Below are positions 9,301 to 18,099 of a stretch of 64,000 nucleotides of DNA, one piece after another. Where the stretch lies: contig OX388307.1 of the NCBI GenBank assembly GCA_947579605.1, positions 6,239,237 through 6,303,236 on the forward strand, given 5' to 3'. A model generated the notes under the pieces. That model was not told the DNA's origin, did no database searches, and saw nothing but the letters and a program-made list of their open reading frames with translations. How positions within the stretch are numbered: the stretch's first letter is position 1; each line of letters starts with the position of its first letter. The DNA comes from Athripsodes cinereus. Lineage: Eukaryota; Arthropoda; Insecta; Trichoptera; Leptoceridae. The translations under genes and the position numbers were made by a program.

Positions 9301-11917
9301 CAACTGATTGAATTAAATTCACATTCGGATACTACTTAAGCGTATTTTTAACCCAAACCAACTCCGATAAATTGTAAAATAACTGCAAAACGTTAATGTA
9401 AACCCGCATAGCAAACATCTGGCGTAAAATCCAACATGGCGGGCAGATGACGCCGATTTGAACCACCTTACTTAAATCACCTTACTTAAACCACCTCGAG
9501 AGGCGGATCAACCACTTTTAAACTAGGTTCAAGCTGATCAACGTTTATCAATACGTTTTTTGTCTGATCGGTGGTTCATCTCCTTCTAGAAATTTAATCT
9601 ACGTTTATTAATAAGACTGTTAGTGCTGAGGACTAGTTGAAAATATAACTCTTCTTTAGATTATATTTGATAGTTAATGCCAATATTTTTTTCTGAGTAT
9701 TATATTGGACTACTTGAATTTTTCATAAAATACTAATCATAATTGAGATCAAGCCTCTATAGTGCAAAGTAAGTGAGGTATATTTTCGTGTGAATGGCTT
9801 TACCAAGTTCAGTAACACTCAGAATTAATAGAGTTTACCCAATTTAAATCAAGTGCATTTTTTTGCAGACTTATTTTGTTGTAAGCTATACAATACGTAA
9901 AATTTTAAAATCTCACACTGATTCAACTAAGTGTTATCTCGGATGAACTTATTTATTTATTAATTCTTTCCTATACATTAATTAAAAGGAATTTTACAAA
10001 TTACAATCATAAAATTTTAAAATCTCACACTGATTCAACTAAGTGTTATCTCGGATGAACTTATTTATTTATTAATTCTTTCCTATACATTAATTAAAAG
10101 GAATTTTACAAATTACAATCATAAAATTTTAAAATCTCACACTGATTCAACTAAGTGTTATCTCGGATGAACTTATTTATTTATTAATTCTTTCCTATAC
10201 ATTAATTAAAAGGAATTTTACAAATTACAATCATATAATTTTTTTGAATAATTTTGTAAAACAAAAATCAATGATAACATTAAATGTAATTTGGTTGCAC
10301 TATCATAAGTAACTTCGTATTATTGTAAAATTTGCTCTGCATTTGCTTTTAACATTTTGGTATTTCATTTCATCTATTACTCATTACTAACTCACTGTGC
10401 CTGTGTGATGTATCATGTTGTTATGACATTATGTTATCACGCTTGCACTGCCAGACCTTCACTCGGACTCCACTCCTGCCTGCTCTGCAAGAGATGACGA
10501 TGTTGATTATGAACTTCGAGGTCAGATCATCATTCTAACATTAATTGTCATTTACTGTTTGCTATTTTACTTATATTGTCATTGTTATGTTATCATTTAT
10601 TATTATTTTTTTGGTGTGAAAATACTAGAATTACATCACTACCGTAGAATGTTTCAACCGATTATTATTGAGCTGTCCCTTATCTTCTTTGTCCTAAGAG
10701 GATAGAGAATCTGTAAATTCATCACACGCAGTGACTTTACTGACTACACCACTTGTTGTACTCCATAAATTCTATGGTTGTATAGACACAAGACACAATA
10801 TTGTCAATTACTTTAGTCCTGAAAATGTCGCAAACCAAGAAAAAAGTTTAGCAATATGTTAACATATTTTATCATTAATTATATATGTACGTAATGTCCA
10901 ATCTGTTATAGTTTTTATTTTCTTTCACCAACTTGTTCAAGGTTTTGAATTAGATGGTTTAAAGATAATTATGTTTCTCAGTAATCTCGTTTGGTATGAA
11001 AAACATGTGTTTATACTTCAATAATCTTGATGCTCAAATTTGAATGAATTTCAATATGAACATAATTTAACAAAATATTGGGTTTACTCACCTATATTTT
11101 GAAACACTACAGTCTTTGTGATGATACACTGTTATCATTTCATTTATCATTGTAAGGGAATCATTACTCAATGATCATGTTAATACTAGAGTAGAAATTT
11201 ATTTGTGCATGATTGTTTGTGTGTACTAGTTCTTTGGATGAAACAATATAGTTCACATGTATGTATATAAATCTTTAGCTGTAGTATTGGAGATTTGAGA
11301 GACTAAAATATCTTCTACATATTTATTTTTTATATTAATTAGAAAAATTTAAAGTAATTTTAATTATACAGATTTTTAGTGACATTTCTTTTATGTCCTT
11401 TTTTTACATTCTACATGCATGTTATTATTTTTAATGTTATCAGTTATTATTTTAATTTTGTTTCTCATGTTTTTTGTTTATTTTTTTTTATATTTACTTA
11501 TAACTGTAATATTTTGTTAATTTATTGTAAACTGCCTTACTTGCCATGTTTGGAGTAAATAAATCTCTTTGGAGGGTCCGTGGTTCGATCCCAGGTGCCG
11601 GAAAACTCCCCTTTCACGGTACAAGCTTTTAGCTTAGTGTGAAAGGTGTATAAGGTTGTATTTGGGTTTATAACAAAATTCTTTTTAAAAAAAAATAAAA
11701 AAAATATATGTATTTTTATTTCATTTCAGATCAAGAACTTGAGAAGAATTTAGAGTTTCTAACAAAGAACATGCGATTGGCTACAGGGCTCGGTCTGGCT
11801 CTCCGTATTGGCAATGTGGCCCGTCTGGAACTGAACTATTGCTTCCCGGTATGGTACCAGCCAGGAGATGTTATCTCCCCCGGAATACAGTTTGGATTAG
11901 GAGTCAATTTCTTATAA
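325..11917 (+). CDS. SAMM50: SAM50 (sorting and assembly machinery 50 kDa subunit), 5'-partial, multi-exon
   Basis: Core beta-barrel of the SAM complex, which inserts beta-barrel proteins into the mitochondrial outer membrane and, as known for the family, contacts MICOS. Exons read from the sequence: 325-420, 710-794, 1506-1635, 2284-2389, 2904-2991, 3782-3963, 4467-4619, 7116-7242, 11730-11917; all introns are GT-AG and all phases agree. They give 384 residues plus a TAA stop, matching the last ~385 residues of animal SAM50 (usually ~470). The first exon shown is the end of the POTRA region; the beginning of the protein is upstream of the window. Family hallmarks seen: [78 protein letters not shown], and the C-terminal beta-signal [11 protein letters not shown] ending in aromatic-hydrophobic. 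Two optional small exons are listed separately. Introns are 0.3-4.5 kb and full of transposons. Identification by recall of the family, no search was run. Confidence 0.95.
965..1245 (+). mobile_element. Degraded 3' end of non-LTR retrotransposon (family L1, same as 26571-27178)
   Basis: Conceptual translation gives [22 protein letters not shown], then GVRK, then ..[12 protein letters not shown], broken by stops. It matches, segment by segment, the C-terminal end of the better copy at 26571-27178, and ends with the same CTACCC...GGGATACGGGGTGAG tail followed by an AT-rich/A-run end. It lies in a SAM50 intron (794-1506), sense orientation. Confidence 0.8.
1848..1985 (-). mobile_element. Non-LTR retrotransposon 3' fragment (family L2)
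   Basis: About 140 bp, antisense to SAM50, aligning closely with the 3' part of the fragment at 30540-30800 (both begin TTACAATCCATTGG on the + strand and share the TGGTCTG.AACAAG/GAGTTTGG segment). The minus-strand reading resembles the last residues of LINE reverse transcriptases (..[19 protein letters not shown]..), with frame breaks. Confidence 0.65.
1999..2105. repeat. Long hairpin (inverted repeat, arms ~46 bp)
   Basis: The left arm 1999-2044 (TTTATTGAGAGAGATATC.., TTCGTCTTATAAGGACATTG) is the reverse complement of the right arm 2061-2105 with few mismatches; the spacer is about 16 bp. The right arm continues into a sequence (to ~2190) that recurs at 35788-35895, so one arm belongs to an interspersed repeat and the hairpin may be two opposed copies or a foldback MITE. 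Confidence 0.8.
2436..2633. mobile_element. hAT-type MITE, 198 bp, with 8-bp target duplication
   Basis: Ends CAGTGGTTCCC and (reverse complement of the right end) CAGTATTTCCC, flanked on both sides by the perfect 8-bp duplication GATTAGAG (2428-2435 and 2634-2641). Subterminal GACCCA motifs appear in both halves. Eight-bp duplications and CAGNG-type ends are typical of hAT elements. No coding capacity. It lies 46 bp after a SAM50 exon. Confidence 0.88.
3170..3215 (-). mobile_element. Small 3'-end fragment of CR1/jockey-like LINE
   Basis: The + strand text TTTATCGCAAAGGTGTGATTTC followed by TTCCAATTAACCCAAA matches the conserved 3' UTR motif (GTTTATCGC....GATTTCTTCCAACTAACCC) seen at 33535, 47070, 35545 and 14862. 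Confidence 0.55.
3286..3378. repeat. Hairpin / foldback MITE core
   Basis: TAACACTGTTTAA...TTTTGTATTTAGTCA is followed after a short loop by TGACTAAATACAAAA...AAACAGTGTT. Arms are ~42 bp with few mismatches. Weaker complementarity extends outward (TAAGTTTTCAAATG versus CATTTTAAAACTTA) to about 3265-3405. It lies in a SAM50 intron. Confidence 0.8.
5413..5573. mobile_element. hAT-type MITE, 161 bp
   Basis: Terminal inverted repeats CAGTGGCGGATTCAG and (right end, reverse complement) TAGTGGCGGATACAG, each followed by a G-rich GGGGGG stretch. Flanked by GTACTAGA (5405-5412) and GTACTGGA (5574-5581), an 8-bp target duplication with one mismatch. Noncoding; lies in the SAM50 intron before the 36-nt cassette exon. 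Confidence 0.85.
5744..5779 (+). other. Candidate 36-nt cassette exon of SAM50
   Basis: A pyrimidine-rich acceptor ending in TTTGCAG at 5743 and a donor GTAAGA at 5780 bound an open 36-nt segment encoding [12 protein letters not shown]. Its neighbours end and begin in phase 0, so inclusion adds 12 residues and skipping leaves the frame intact. Skipping joins LGGN to LYWASG, which matches the usual family spacing (GGExYWAxG), so the skipped form should be the ordinary one. Inclusion would lengthen a loop between barrel strands right after the conserved GGP..RGF segment. No expression evidence; chance is possible for so short an exon. Confidence 0.45.
7688..7772. repeat. Short inverted repeat
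   Basis: TAAGTGTTTGAGTGCTAAT at the left pairs with ATTAGCACTCAGGCGGTTAA at the right; in between TAATCGTC..GACGATTA forms a second small stem. Probably a tiny foldback element in a SAM50 intron. Confidence 0.6.
8323..9619. mobile_element. 1.3 kb TIR transposon with TTA target duplication (PIF/Harbinger-like, non-autonomous)
   Basis: Perfect terminal inverted repeats CAGTCTTATTAATAAA at 8323 and at the reverse complement of 9604-9619, each flanked by TTA (8320-8322, 9620-9622). A 3-bp TTA/TAA duplication is the mark of PIF/Harbinger. Subterminal regions repeat GAACCACCGATCA and GATCCGCC motifs in both halves. No transposase is visible; the interior contains a nested pogo-type MITE (8577-8905). 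Class assignment rests on the duplication only. Confidence 0.8.
8577..8905. mobile_element. pogo/Tc1-mariner-type MITE, 329 bp, TA duplication
   Basis: Terminal inverted repeats CAGTGGAACCTCTCATAACG (left) and the exact reverse complement at the right end, flanked by TA on each side (8575-8576, 8906-8907). Inner motifs CTCGTTATGCGAA recur near both ends, as in pogo/Tigger-derived MITEs. It is nested inside the element 8323-9619, so it is younger than that insertion. Confidence 0.9.
9899..10234. repeat. Exact 112-bp tandem triplication
   Basis: Three head-to-tail copies with period 112 bp (for example TCTCACACTGATTCAAC starts at 9911, 10023 and 10135). I see no differences between copies, which points to a very recent expansion or an assembly effect. 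The unit contains TTATTTATTTATTAATTC, like the 3' ends of other repeats in the window. Intronic in SAM50. Confidence 0.95.
10455..10520 (+). other. Candidate 66-nt cassette exon of SAM50, acidic
   Basis: The acceptor is CTGCCAG at 10448-10454 and the donor GTCAGA starts at 10521. Both flanking exons are phase 1, and the 66 nt keep the frame, adding 22 residues rich in Asp/Ser with a DDDVD run. It would sit between GNIGDFKP and the DQELEKN segment, a variable loop in the family. The local base composition is clearly more GC-rich than the surrounding intron, as expected for an exon. The skipped form has the normal family length, so this is likely alternative. Confidence 0.55.
11571..11700 (+). 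mobile_element. tRNA-derived SINE (family B), 5'-truncated
   Basis: Contains the Pol III box B GGTTCGATCCC and the family body (GGTGCCGG.AAACTCCCC, AAGCTTTTAGCTTAGTG, TATAAGGTTGTATTTGGG), ending in an A-rich tail. Other copies on the minus strand are at 28490-28674 and 32863-33041. The tail ends within ~30 bp of the acceptor of the last SAM50 exon. Confidence 0.85.
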
Positions 11918-12095
11918 CTACATAACGAGCCATATTATTATAACAATAATTGAGTATAGTCATGCAGGAAGCTGGCAAATAGCAAAAATATAACCATTTG
12001 TGCTGAAAATGGTCTTCGCTGAGTCATATTTTGGAATTGACCAATGAAAGTTGTCACAAAAAATTGCACTTATGTTTTTATTAGAAGTTTCTTAA
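11918..12095 (+). other. SAM50 3' UTR start (no poly(A) signal before transposon)
   Basis: 178 bp between the stop codon and the TTAA-flanked element. No AATAAA or ATTAAA is present here; the first ATTAAA (12322-12327) and AATAAA (12422-12427) lie inside the inserted element at 12096-12618. Confidence 0.6.
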
Positions 12096-12618
12096 CCTCT
12101 TCAGACCTGCTGTCCATTCCAATGGACATAGATTTTAGTAAAAAAATTTACGCTCCCGTCTATTGCTTTTTTCTAATATTTATATTGAAAATTATTGGTA
12201 TGAAGTCTATTTTATCGACATATTTTTTTTGCGCCATTTGTCAAAGCTAACTATATTTTTTACTTAATTATTTGTCAATGAGTCTACGCAAAGTGTCACT
12301 GCCAGGTTTTAGGTTGAGAAAATTAAAGATATATTTACATAGTTTGTGTTTAATTTTACTGGAATTTTTTTGCAAAGGTAAATATATTCTTTATTTAATG
12401 TTAATCAATTAATATATATCAAATAAATTTAAATTAACATTTCAGAAACCTCATTTTTATTTAATTTCCATTTCAATGAACATATTTATTTTCGCAAATC
12501 TAGAAATCAAAAAAAATTCAAATTATCTGAAACTTGTTATTTAGAAGCCAAATACCTAACAAGATTTTAAAACAAAAAAAAATTTTCGACTTGCACAATT
12601 AATTCAGGTCTGACGAGG
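12096..12618. mobile_element. TTAA-flanked MITE, 523 bp (piggyBac-like ends)
   Basis: Ends CCTCTTCAGACCTG and (right, reverse complement) CCTCGTCAGACCTG with one mismatch, each flanked by TTAA (12092-12095 and 12619-12622). A TTAA duplication with CC-start termini fits piggyBac-type elements; Kolobok is the alternative. A second pair of motifs, CATTCCAATGGACATA near the left and CATTTCAATGAACATA near the right, repeats within it. Noncoding. Lies immediately 3' of SAM50. Confidence 0.82.
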
Positions 12619-12772
12619 TTAAAAAACCTTTTCAATGAATTTTGGAACATTGTTGGGAATGTTGTGAAATCGGTTTATTTAATCCATTCAATTTTGATTG
12701 TTTTGTCATGAAAGTAAAGATGAAATGATTGTTTTAAATTGAAAAGGCAACTTGTTTCTTTTGCGTTTTGCT

Positions 12773-12960
12773 ATGGCCGCATTCACATAACTGGATGAAA
12801 ACTTTATGGTTAGGAGCATTTTCCAAAAAAATATTTGAATGAATGTCTTTGTTTCCTCCTTATACGGATAACAAAGGCATTCATTCGAATATTTCTTTGA
12901 AGAATGCTCCGAGTGATTGAAGATTGATTGACATTTTCATCCAGCTGTGTGGTCGAGGCT
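12773..12960. repeat. Foldback element, ~188 bp, arms > 70 bp
   Basis: GGCCGC.TTCACATAACTGG then ATGAAAA...AGGAGCATTTT..AATATTTGAATGAATG.CTTTGTT on the left is mirrored by AACAAAGGCATTCATTCG, AATATTTC..GAAGAATGCTCC and TTTTCATCCAGCTGTGTGG on the right. The loop is ~15 bp. Looks like a MITE; I could not fix a target duplication. Confidence 0.82.
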
Positions 12961-13452
12961 ATTCATGAACATAGCCTTTTATATAGATATATTCTATCTG
13001 CATGCCTGCACTCAATGATGTTTAGACATAATAAAGATAATAATTGTTTTTTATAAATACTTGTATTAAACATACTGACTGGTCATGTCCTTGCTAGATT
13101 CTATATGTATGTTGAAGCATATATTTAGAATCAATCTTATATATTTTTTGTGTAATGATTCTGCCATTTACATACATATGCTACTAGGAATTTCATATTC
13201 CTGCATTTAACACTACTGGTGTTGCCAGTAAAAATACTGTGTGTAATAATAAATACAGTGTTGACACTATAACGTTAGATATTCAGGGTGGAACTTAACC
13301 GAGTATGTTGGTTTGTGATGGTAGAATTCATAAAAACTGTGTGAAGGTACATTTTACTGAAGTTTTTAAAATGTGTTCTTGCAACGATGTTTGTCTTCTC
13401 CCTTTGATGGTAAAAGAAAAACAACAGAACGATATTATAATACATATATTAT

Positions 13453-14049
13453 AACAATATTATAATTCATGTATCCCTAAAACCTCTGTTAGAGGAGTTT
13501 ATAAAAATCATTAAAATGATTTTCTAGAACTAGTACCCTTTTTTTAAAAAAAAAAAGATGAATCTGGGTTTATAATAAACCCAAATAAACATTCTCTCAG
13601 TAAGTAATATGCCTGTGTTGCGAAGGTACAATAGGTTGACAGTCGGTAGAGTCGAACACGGATTGAAAGTTTGAAACTCTGCCATTAAATTACGTGCTAC
13701 CTTTATATTGTGATAAACTTGCACAATGTAGATAAATACAATTGATTAAGAAAGAAATGACAAAAATATAATAGGTATAAAATTTAAATTAATATTGAGA
13801 AGTGCATTTTATTTGCTCAATTGTCGTGTAACTCATTTTGGGTTAAATCCTTATAATTTCCTAAATATCCAACATTCTTCTCTGATGGCTGGTATGATTA
13901 ATACAAAGTATAATTATGGCTTTAGTTCTCTTTGTTAGTATATGTGTAGATTGTTATGTGTGCATAATTATATATATACTATTTTTATGAATATCAAATT
14001 GTTTTATGTTGACCTCAGAAATATATTTTTTGTGATTCTCCATAATCAT
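13453..14049. repeat. 597-bp direct repeat, copy 1
   Basis: Matches 15292-15888 at a constant offset of 1839 bp, with only a few substitutions. Contains a reversed SINE-like piece (run of T/A then GATGAATCTGGGTTTATAAT) and a tRNA-like patch near 13645-13685. Confidence 0.95.
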
Positions 14050-15120
14050 CTGCCGTACATAAAAATATGTATTGCTTATTATATTTTCTTGGTGCTAAGT
14101 GATGTTGCTGTTTGTTTTATGGTGCCTTATCCTGTTCCACGTTGACTTTAGGCAGCAAATGCAAGACGGCGCTTGATTGCATGATACTGGCCAACGCCAA
14201 TTCAATGTAAAATGTACGAGAGCATTGTCGAACATAATGGCAGGGACAGATTGCACAACTTCATCTCATCCGCTGTTTCTTTCAATAATGGTCTCATACA
14301 ATTACATGGTACATAGTACCACCATTGGCCGTCGTTATGTAATCAAGGGCAGTCTAGAAGATTTTGCCTGAAGTTGATGTAGAATGTGACAAAGCACCCA
14401 TAGTGTCAAAACTATAAGTTTTTTTTATTTTCTTTGATTGCAGCTTGATTGTTGTGTAACATTGTGTAATTAGATAGAACTTATTATCGCAATAAATGTA
14501 ATTATTGTTCATTGTAAATAGTTTAAACTTGTGTTTGACTGTTTGATTATTTTTCTTTTCCCAAAGACATCTTTTTAACTTAGTAATGTATTGATTGCCC
14601 TATTCCTTAAGCTCGAAATTCCAACATTCTGAGATATGGTTAAATTGTGCTGTTAATATTCCTCGAGCTGCCATAAAACAGAGCTCCATTGGTATTCGAA
14701 CTTTTATGGGCCCCAAGAAAATCAAAATATGTGTCTAGTGGCAAATACATCCTATGTACTAAAATTCTAATATAATATTTTATTTTACTGTGCATTGATT
14801 GCAAGCAAATTTACATAAAAGTATATATAAATCAAATACAACAATATACAAAGGGTGAGCTTGTCGGGGTAGCGCAATTTCTTCCAACTACATAATATGA
14901 AAGTATAGGAAAACTGAAAAATGTGAAATTTCAATTATGTATATTATTTTCAGAATTCTAAATGTATCTATTAAAATTTAATCTTTTGTGCTCTAAGAAA
15001 GAAATTACAAGATCTTGATAGCTAGATAATTGATTGCCATATTTGTCCACTGCAAAGAACCCCACTTCAGATACGAGAATAAGAGACCTAAATTGCAAAC
15101 AAAAAATTTTTGATAAAAGA
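14050..15120. other. Spacer between the direct repeats; no gene recognised
   Basis: 14110-14400 is GC-richer than its surroundings and has a 64-codon open frame (14177-14371) that I do not recognise. 14780-14895 is a minus-strand CR1/jockey-like 3' tail (TTGCAAGCAAATTTA, GGGTGAGCTTGTCGGGG, ATTTCTTCCAACTA). The rest is plain AT-rich sequence. Confidence 0.5.
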
Positions 15121-15262
15121 ACTACTACTACTATACCATCACAGCATTTCCCACAAGTGAGGTAGCCAGCAGACCAGCTGCATATAAAACATGCAAGCTA
15201 TCTTTTCCGTGCCAATATAAAATCAAGACATTCAGGATGGGTGGCAAACCTCATCGTCGAAT
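15121..15262 (-). mobile_element. Family A short retroelement, partial
   Basis: Reads (ACT)n CTATACCATCACAGCATTTC, then CCACAAGTGAGGTAGCCAG, CAGACCAGCTGCATAT, CCGTGCCAAT, GACATTCAGGATGGGTGGC. It is cut by the start of repeat copy 2. The reverse complement ends in the RTE-like GCCGTGATGGTATAG (AGT)n tail discussed in Findings. Confidence 0.85.
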
Positions 15263-15291
15263 ATAAGAACAATATTATAATTCATGTATCG

Positions 15292-15888
15292 AACAATATT
15301 ATAATTCATGTATCCCTAAAACCTCTGTTAGAGGAGTTGATAAAAATCATTAAAATGATTTTCTAGAACTAGTCCCCTTTTTTTAAAAAAAAAAAGATGA
15401 ATCTGGGTTTATAATAAACCCAAATAAACATTCTCTCAGTAAGTAATATGCCTGTGTTGCGAAGGTACAATAGGTTGACAGTCGGTAGAGTCGAACACGG
15501 ATTGAAAGTTCGAAACTCTGCCATTAAATTACGTGCTACCTTTATATTGTGATAAACTTGCACAATGTAGATAAATACAATTGATTAAGAAAGAAATGAC
15601 AAAAATATAATAGGTATAAAATTTAAATTAATATTGAGAAGTGCATTTTATTTGCTCAATTGTCGTGTAACTCATTTTGGGTTAAATCCTTATAATTTCC
15701 TAAATATCCAACATTCTTCTCTGATGGCTGGTATGATTAATACAAAGTATAATTATGGCTTTAGTTCTCTTTGTTAGTATATGTGTAGATTGTTATGTGT
15801 GCATAATTATATATATACTATTTTTATGAATATCAAATTGTTTTATGTTGACCTCAGAAATATATTTTTTGTGATTCTCCATAATCAT
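15292..15888. repeat. 597-bp direct repeat, copy 2
   Basis: Second copy of 13453-14049. Its left edge carries an extra tandem copy of AACAATATTATAATTCATGT starting at 15269. Differences from copy 1 include T/G at ~15340 and T/C at ~15510. Confidence 0.95.
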
Positions 15889-15926
15889 GTCTTGATAAAA
15901 GAATCTTCTTTTAAACATGTTTAATA

Positions 15927-15946
15927 TTTTTTTTTTTTTTTTTTTT
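15927..15946. repeat. Poly-T tract
   Basis: Run of about 20 T just after the 597-bp repeat copy 2, possibly the poly(A) tail of a minus-strand retroelement. Confidence 0.8.
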
Positions 15947-16244
15947 ATTTTTACAATATTAAAGAATCAAACAGTCATAACACAATATGTTAACAATTAT
16001 ACACTCAACATATGGACCAGCGAAGATTCCACTCTTACCAGAAATGTCTTAGTCTTGAGAAAAAAAGCAAAAGTTAAAATTTTCTTAAGTGGTCAAAGTA
16101 ATTTTAAAAACAATAATACAATATTTAAAAATAATACAAAAATACAAAAGTAACAAATCCCACAATACTAGAAATCAGTCTTTCAGTTTCATTAGTCAAT
16201 ATGGAACAACAAATATAGCTATAAATGATTTTATCAAATATACA

Positions 16245-16362
16245 TAAGTTAATCAAATGAATAACTACCGTTCCATGTGAAACATAAGTATATCAAATGA
16301 ATTACTACCGTTCCATGTGAAACATAAGTATATCAAATGAATTACTACCGTTCCATGTGAAA
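16245..16362. repeat. Tandem repeat, 3 copies of ~42 bp
   Basis: ATCAAATGAATTACTACCG followed by TTCCATGTGAAACATAAGTAT is repeated three times; the first copy has two differences and the last lacks the final bases. Confidence 0.9.
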
Positions 16363-17244
16363 AGCATCTAAAGGAACTATCGCCTTAGGAATCTTAGGAT
16401 GCCAGAGGGCTTCTTTCAACTGTGTCTTCTATCAACAAGCTTTGAGAGGCTAACAGACACATAACCACACATTTTCATGACAGAGCTGTCAGTGTTGAAG
16501 GTCCTGTCGCATAGATAGACTTATAGATCTTGGATCATAAAAAGGTGCCAATTAATCATCCATTACCTCCTTTCATATATATTTTCCAAGAAGTAAGTGA
16601 ATACGAAAAAAATAAGTGTATTTTTATCTTACTTTCTATAATATGTGAAAGAATTAATATCTACAAGTCCGCCATTTGACAAAACTCTGCTTTTTTATGT
16701 GTGTTTTGTCTAAATATCGCGTTATTTGTTCTTTCAATATTATTGCTAAAGAAGAATTGCAAAGTTCTAACTCGTTTCCAACTAGATTCTAATGAAAGTT
16801 TTTGTTCATAAACATTTTAATAACTATGATTGTAGGTCATTTTTACCATAGAACAAGTGAGATGGTTGCAAATGTGAATATGTGTTTCCTTATCCTTTTG
16901 CTTTATGCTGAGACGATTTTTTTGGATATATTTCTCACATGAAGTTAGCCACAGTCTTCCAACTGGAAATAACAATATCTATAGGTAGGTAATTTCTTAT
17001 CAGATTTTTATAAATGCATTTTTTTTATAAATTTTCAAACAATCAAAAAAATTGAAATGTGGAATTTTAGACTTTGCTATCTGCTTATTATTACTCGCTC
17101 TTAGTAAAATGGGTACACTCAAATTTGATACAAATTAGGGTAATTTTTTCATTTTTATTAACACATGCACCGAAATTTGAACCTGAAGTTTACCTGAAAA
17201 TACATTGCTGAGAAAATCAGTAGTCTATATACCTATAGCTATAC

Positions 17245-17570
17245 CATGGGTAGCCAACCTTTTCAGCAGCCGGGCCAAATTTCAGAATGAAATTTCCTAC
17301 CGGGTCGCACAATAAAAATACTCCATACATGGAACATTTGATAATTTTACTTTACCTTAAAATTTCTACCCACCCCCGTCGCCAAATTTTCAAAATGGTA
17401 TAGGAATTTGAAATGTTTCAAAACTCCTCGGTTTTCTTTAAGAATATTTCCTCAAAATACATCTTTCACAAAAGTAACGGGTTCTTGTATCGAATATTAT
17501 TTAAAAAAGTATGCATATGCTTCGCGGGCCGCACGTAGAAACCCAACGGGCCGCGGGTTGGCCACCCTTG
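17245..17570. mobile_element. hAT-type MITE, 326 bp
   Basis: Left end CATGGGTAGCCAACC, right end (reverse complement) CAAGGGTGGCCAACC, followed inward by GC-rich GCCGGGCC / GCGGCCCG blocks typical of a widespread hAT group. Flanked by AGCTATAC (17237-17244) and ATCTATAC (17571-17578), an 8-bp duplication with one mismatch. Noncoding. Confidence 0.87.
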
Positions 17571-17861
17571 ATCTATACCATCTCGGCAACTCCCATAAGT
17601 GACCTAACCAGTAGACAAAGGACTTACCCAGGATTATCTCTGGGAGGGAGAAGGGTGCACAGTTTTTATTTTCTTATAGGCATTTGAAATGTTTCATGAC
17701 CTCCTCGTTTTCAAACGGTTTTCTGTAATTTTCCTATACATAAACATAACTTTTGCATATTTTTCAACTATAATCGAGATTCTGCGAGGGGGAAGAGTAT
17801 TATAGTCTGAAGTTCCCAGACTTCGACATTTTTCGATATGGGAGGGAGTCTTCGATGTTAT

Positions 17862-18010
17862 TACTACTACTACTACTAGGTACCTGTATCCCACAAGTGG
17901 GGCAGCCAGCAGACCAGCCGCACGCAACAAACATGCAAATATCCTCTCCGTGCCAACTTAGACATTCAAGATGGGTGCCAAACCTCTTCGCTGTATTCAA
18001 TGTGTAAAAT
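17862..18010 (-). mobile_element. Family A short retroelement
   Basis: Starts with (TAC)n and carries CCCACAAGTGGGGCAGCCAG, CAGACCAGCCGCA, CTCTCCGTGCCAA and ATTCAAGATGGGTGCCAAAC. Confidence 0.85.
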
Positions 18011-18099
18011 GTCTTAACCAGTATTTATACCATTTGCATGTTATTTAAGATAGGTAGGTATAGATGATTCTTTTCGTACCTATATCATATAAATAATAC

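Noticed and set aside
13453..15888. Solo LTR retrotransposon reading of the two 597-bp repeats
   Set aside because: No TG...CA ends, primer-binding site, gag-pol sequence or target duplication; the enclosed 1.2 kb carries unrelated SINE and LINE scraps.
16245..16362. CRISPR-like array of three repeats
   Set aside because: The units are direct tandem copies with no spacers and lie in an animal genome.
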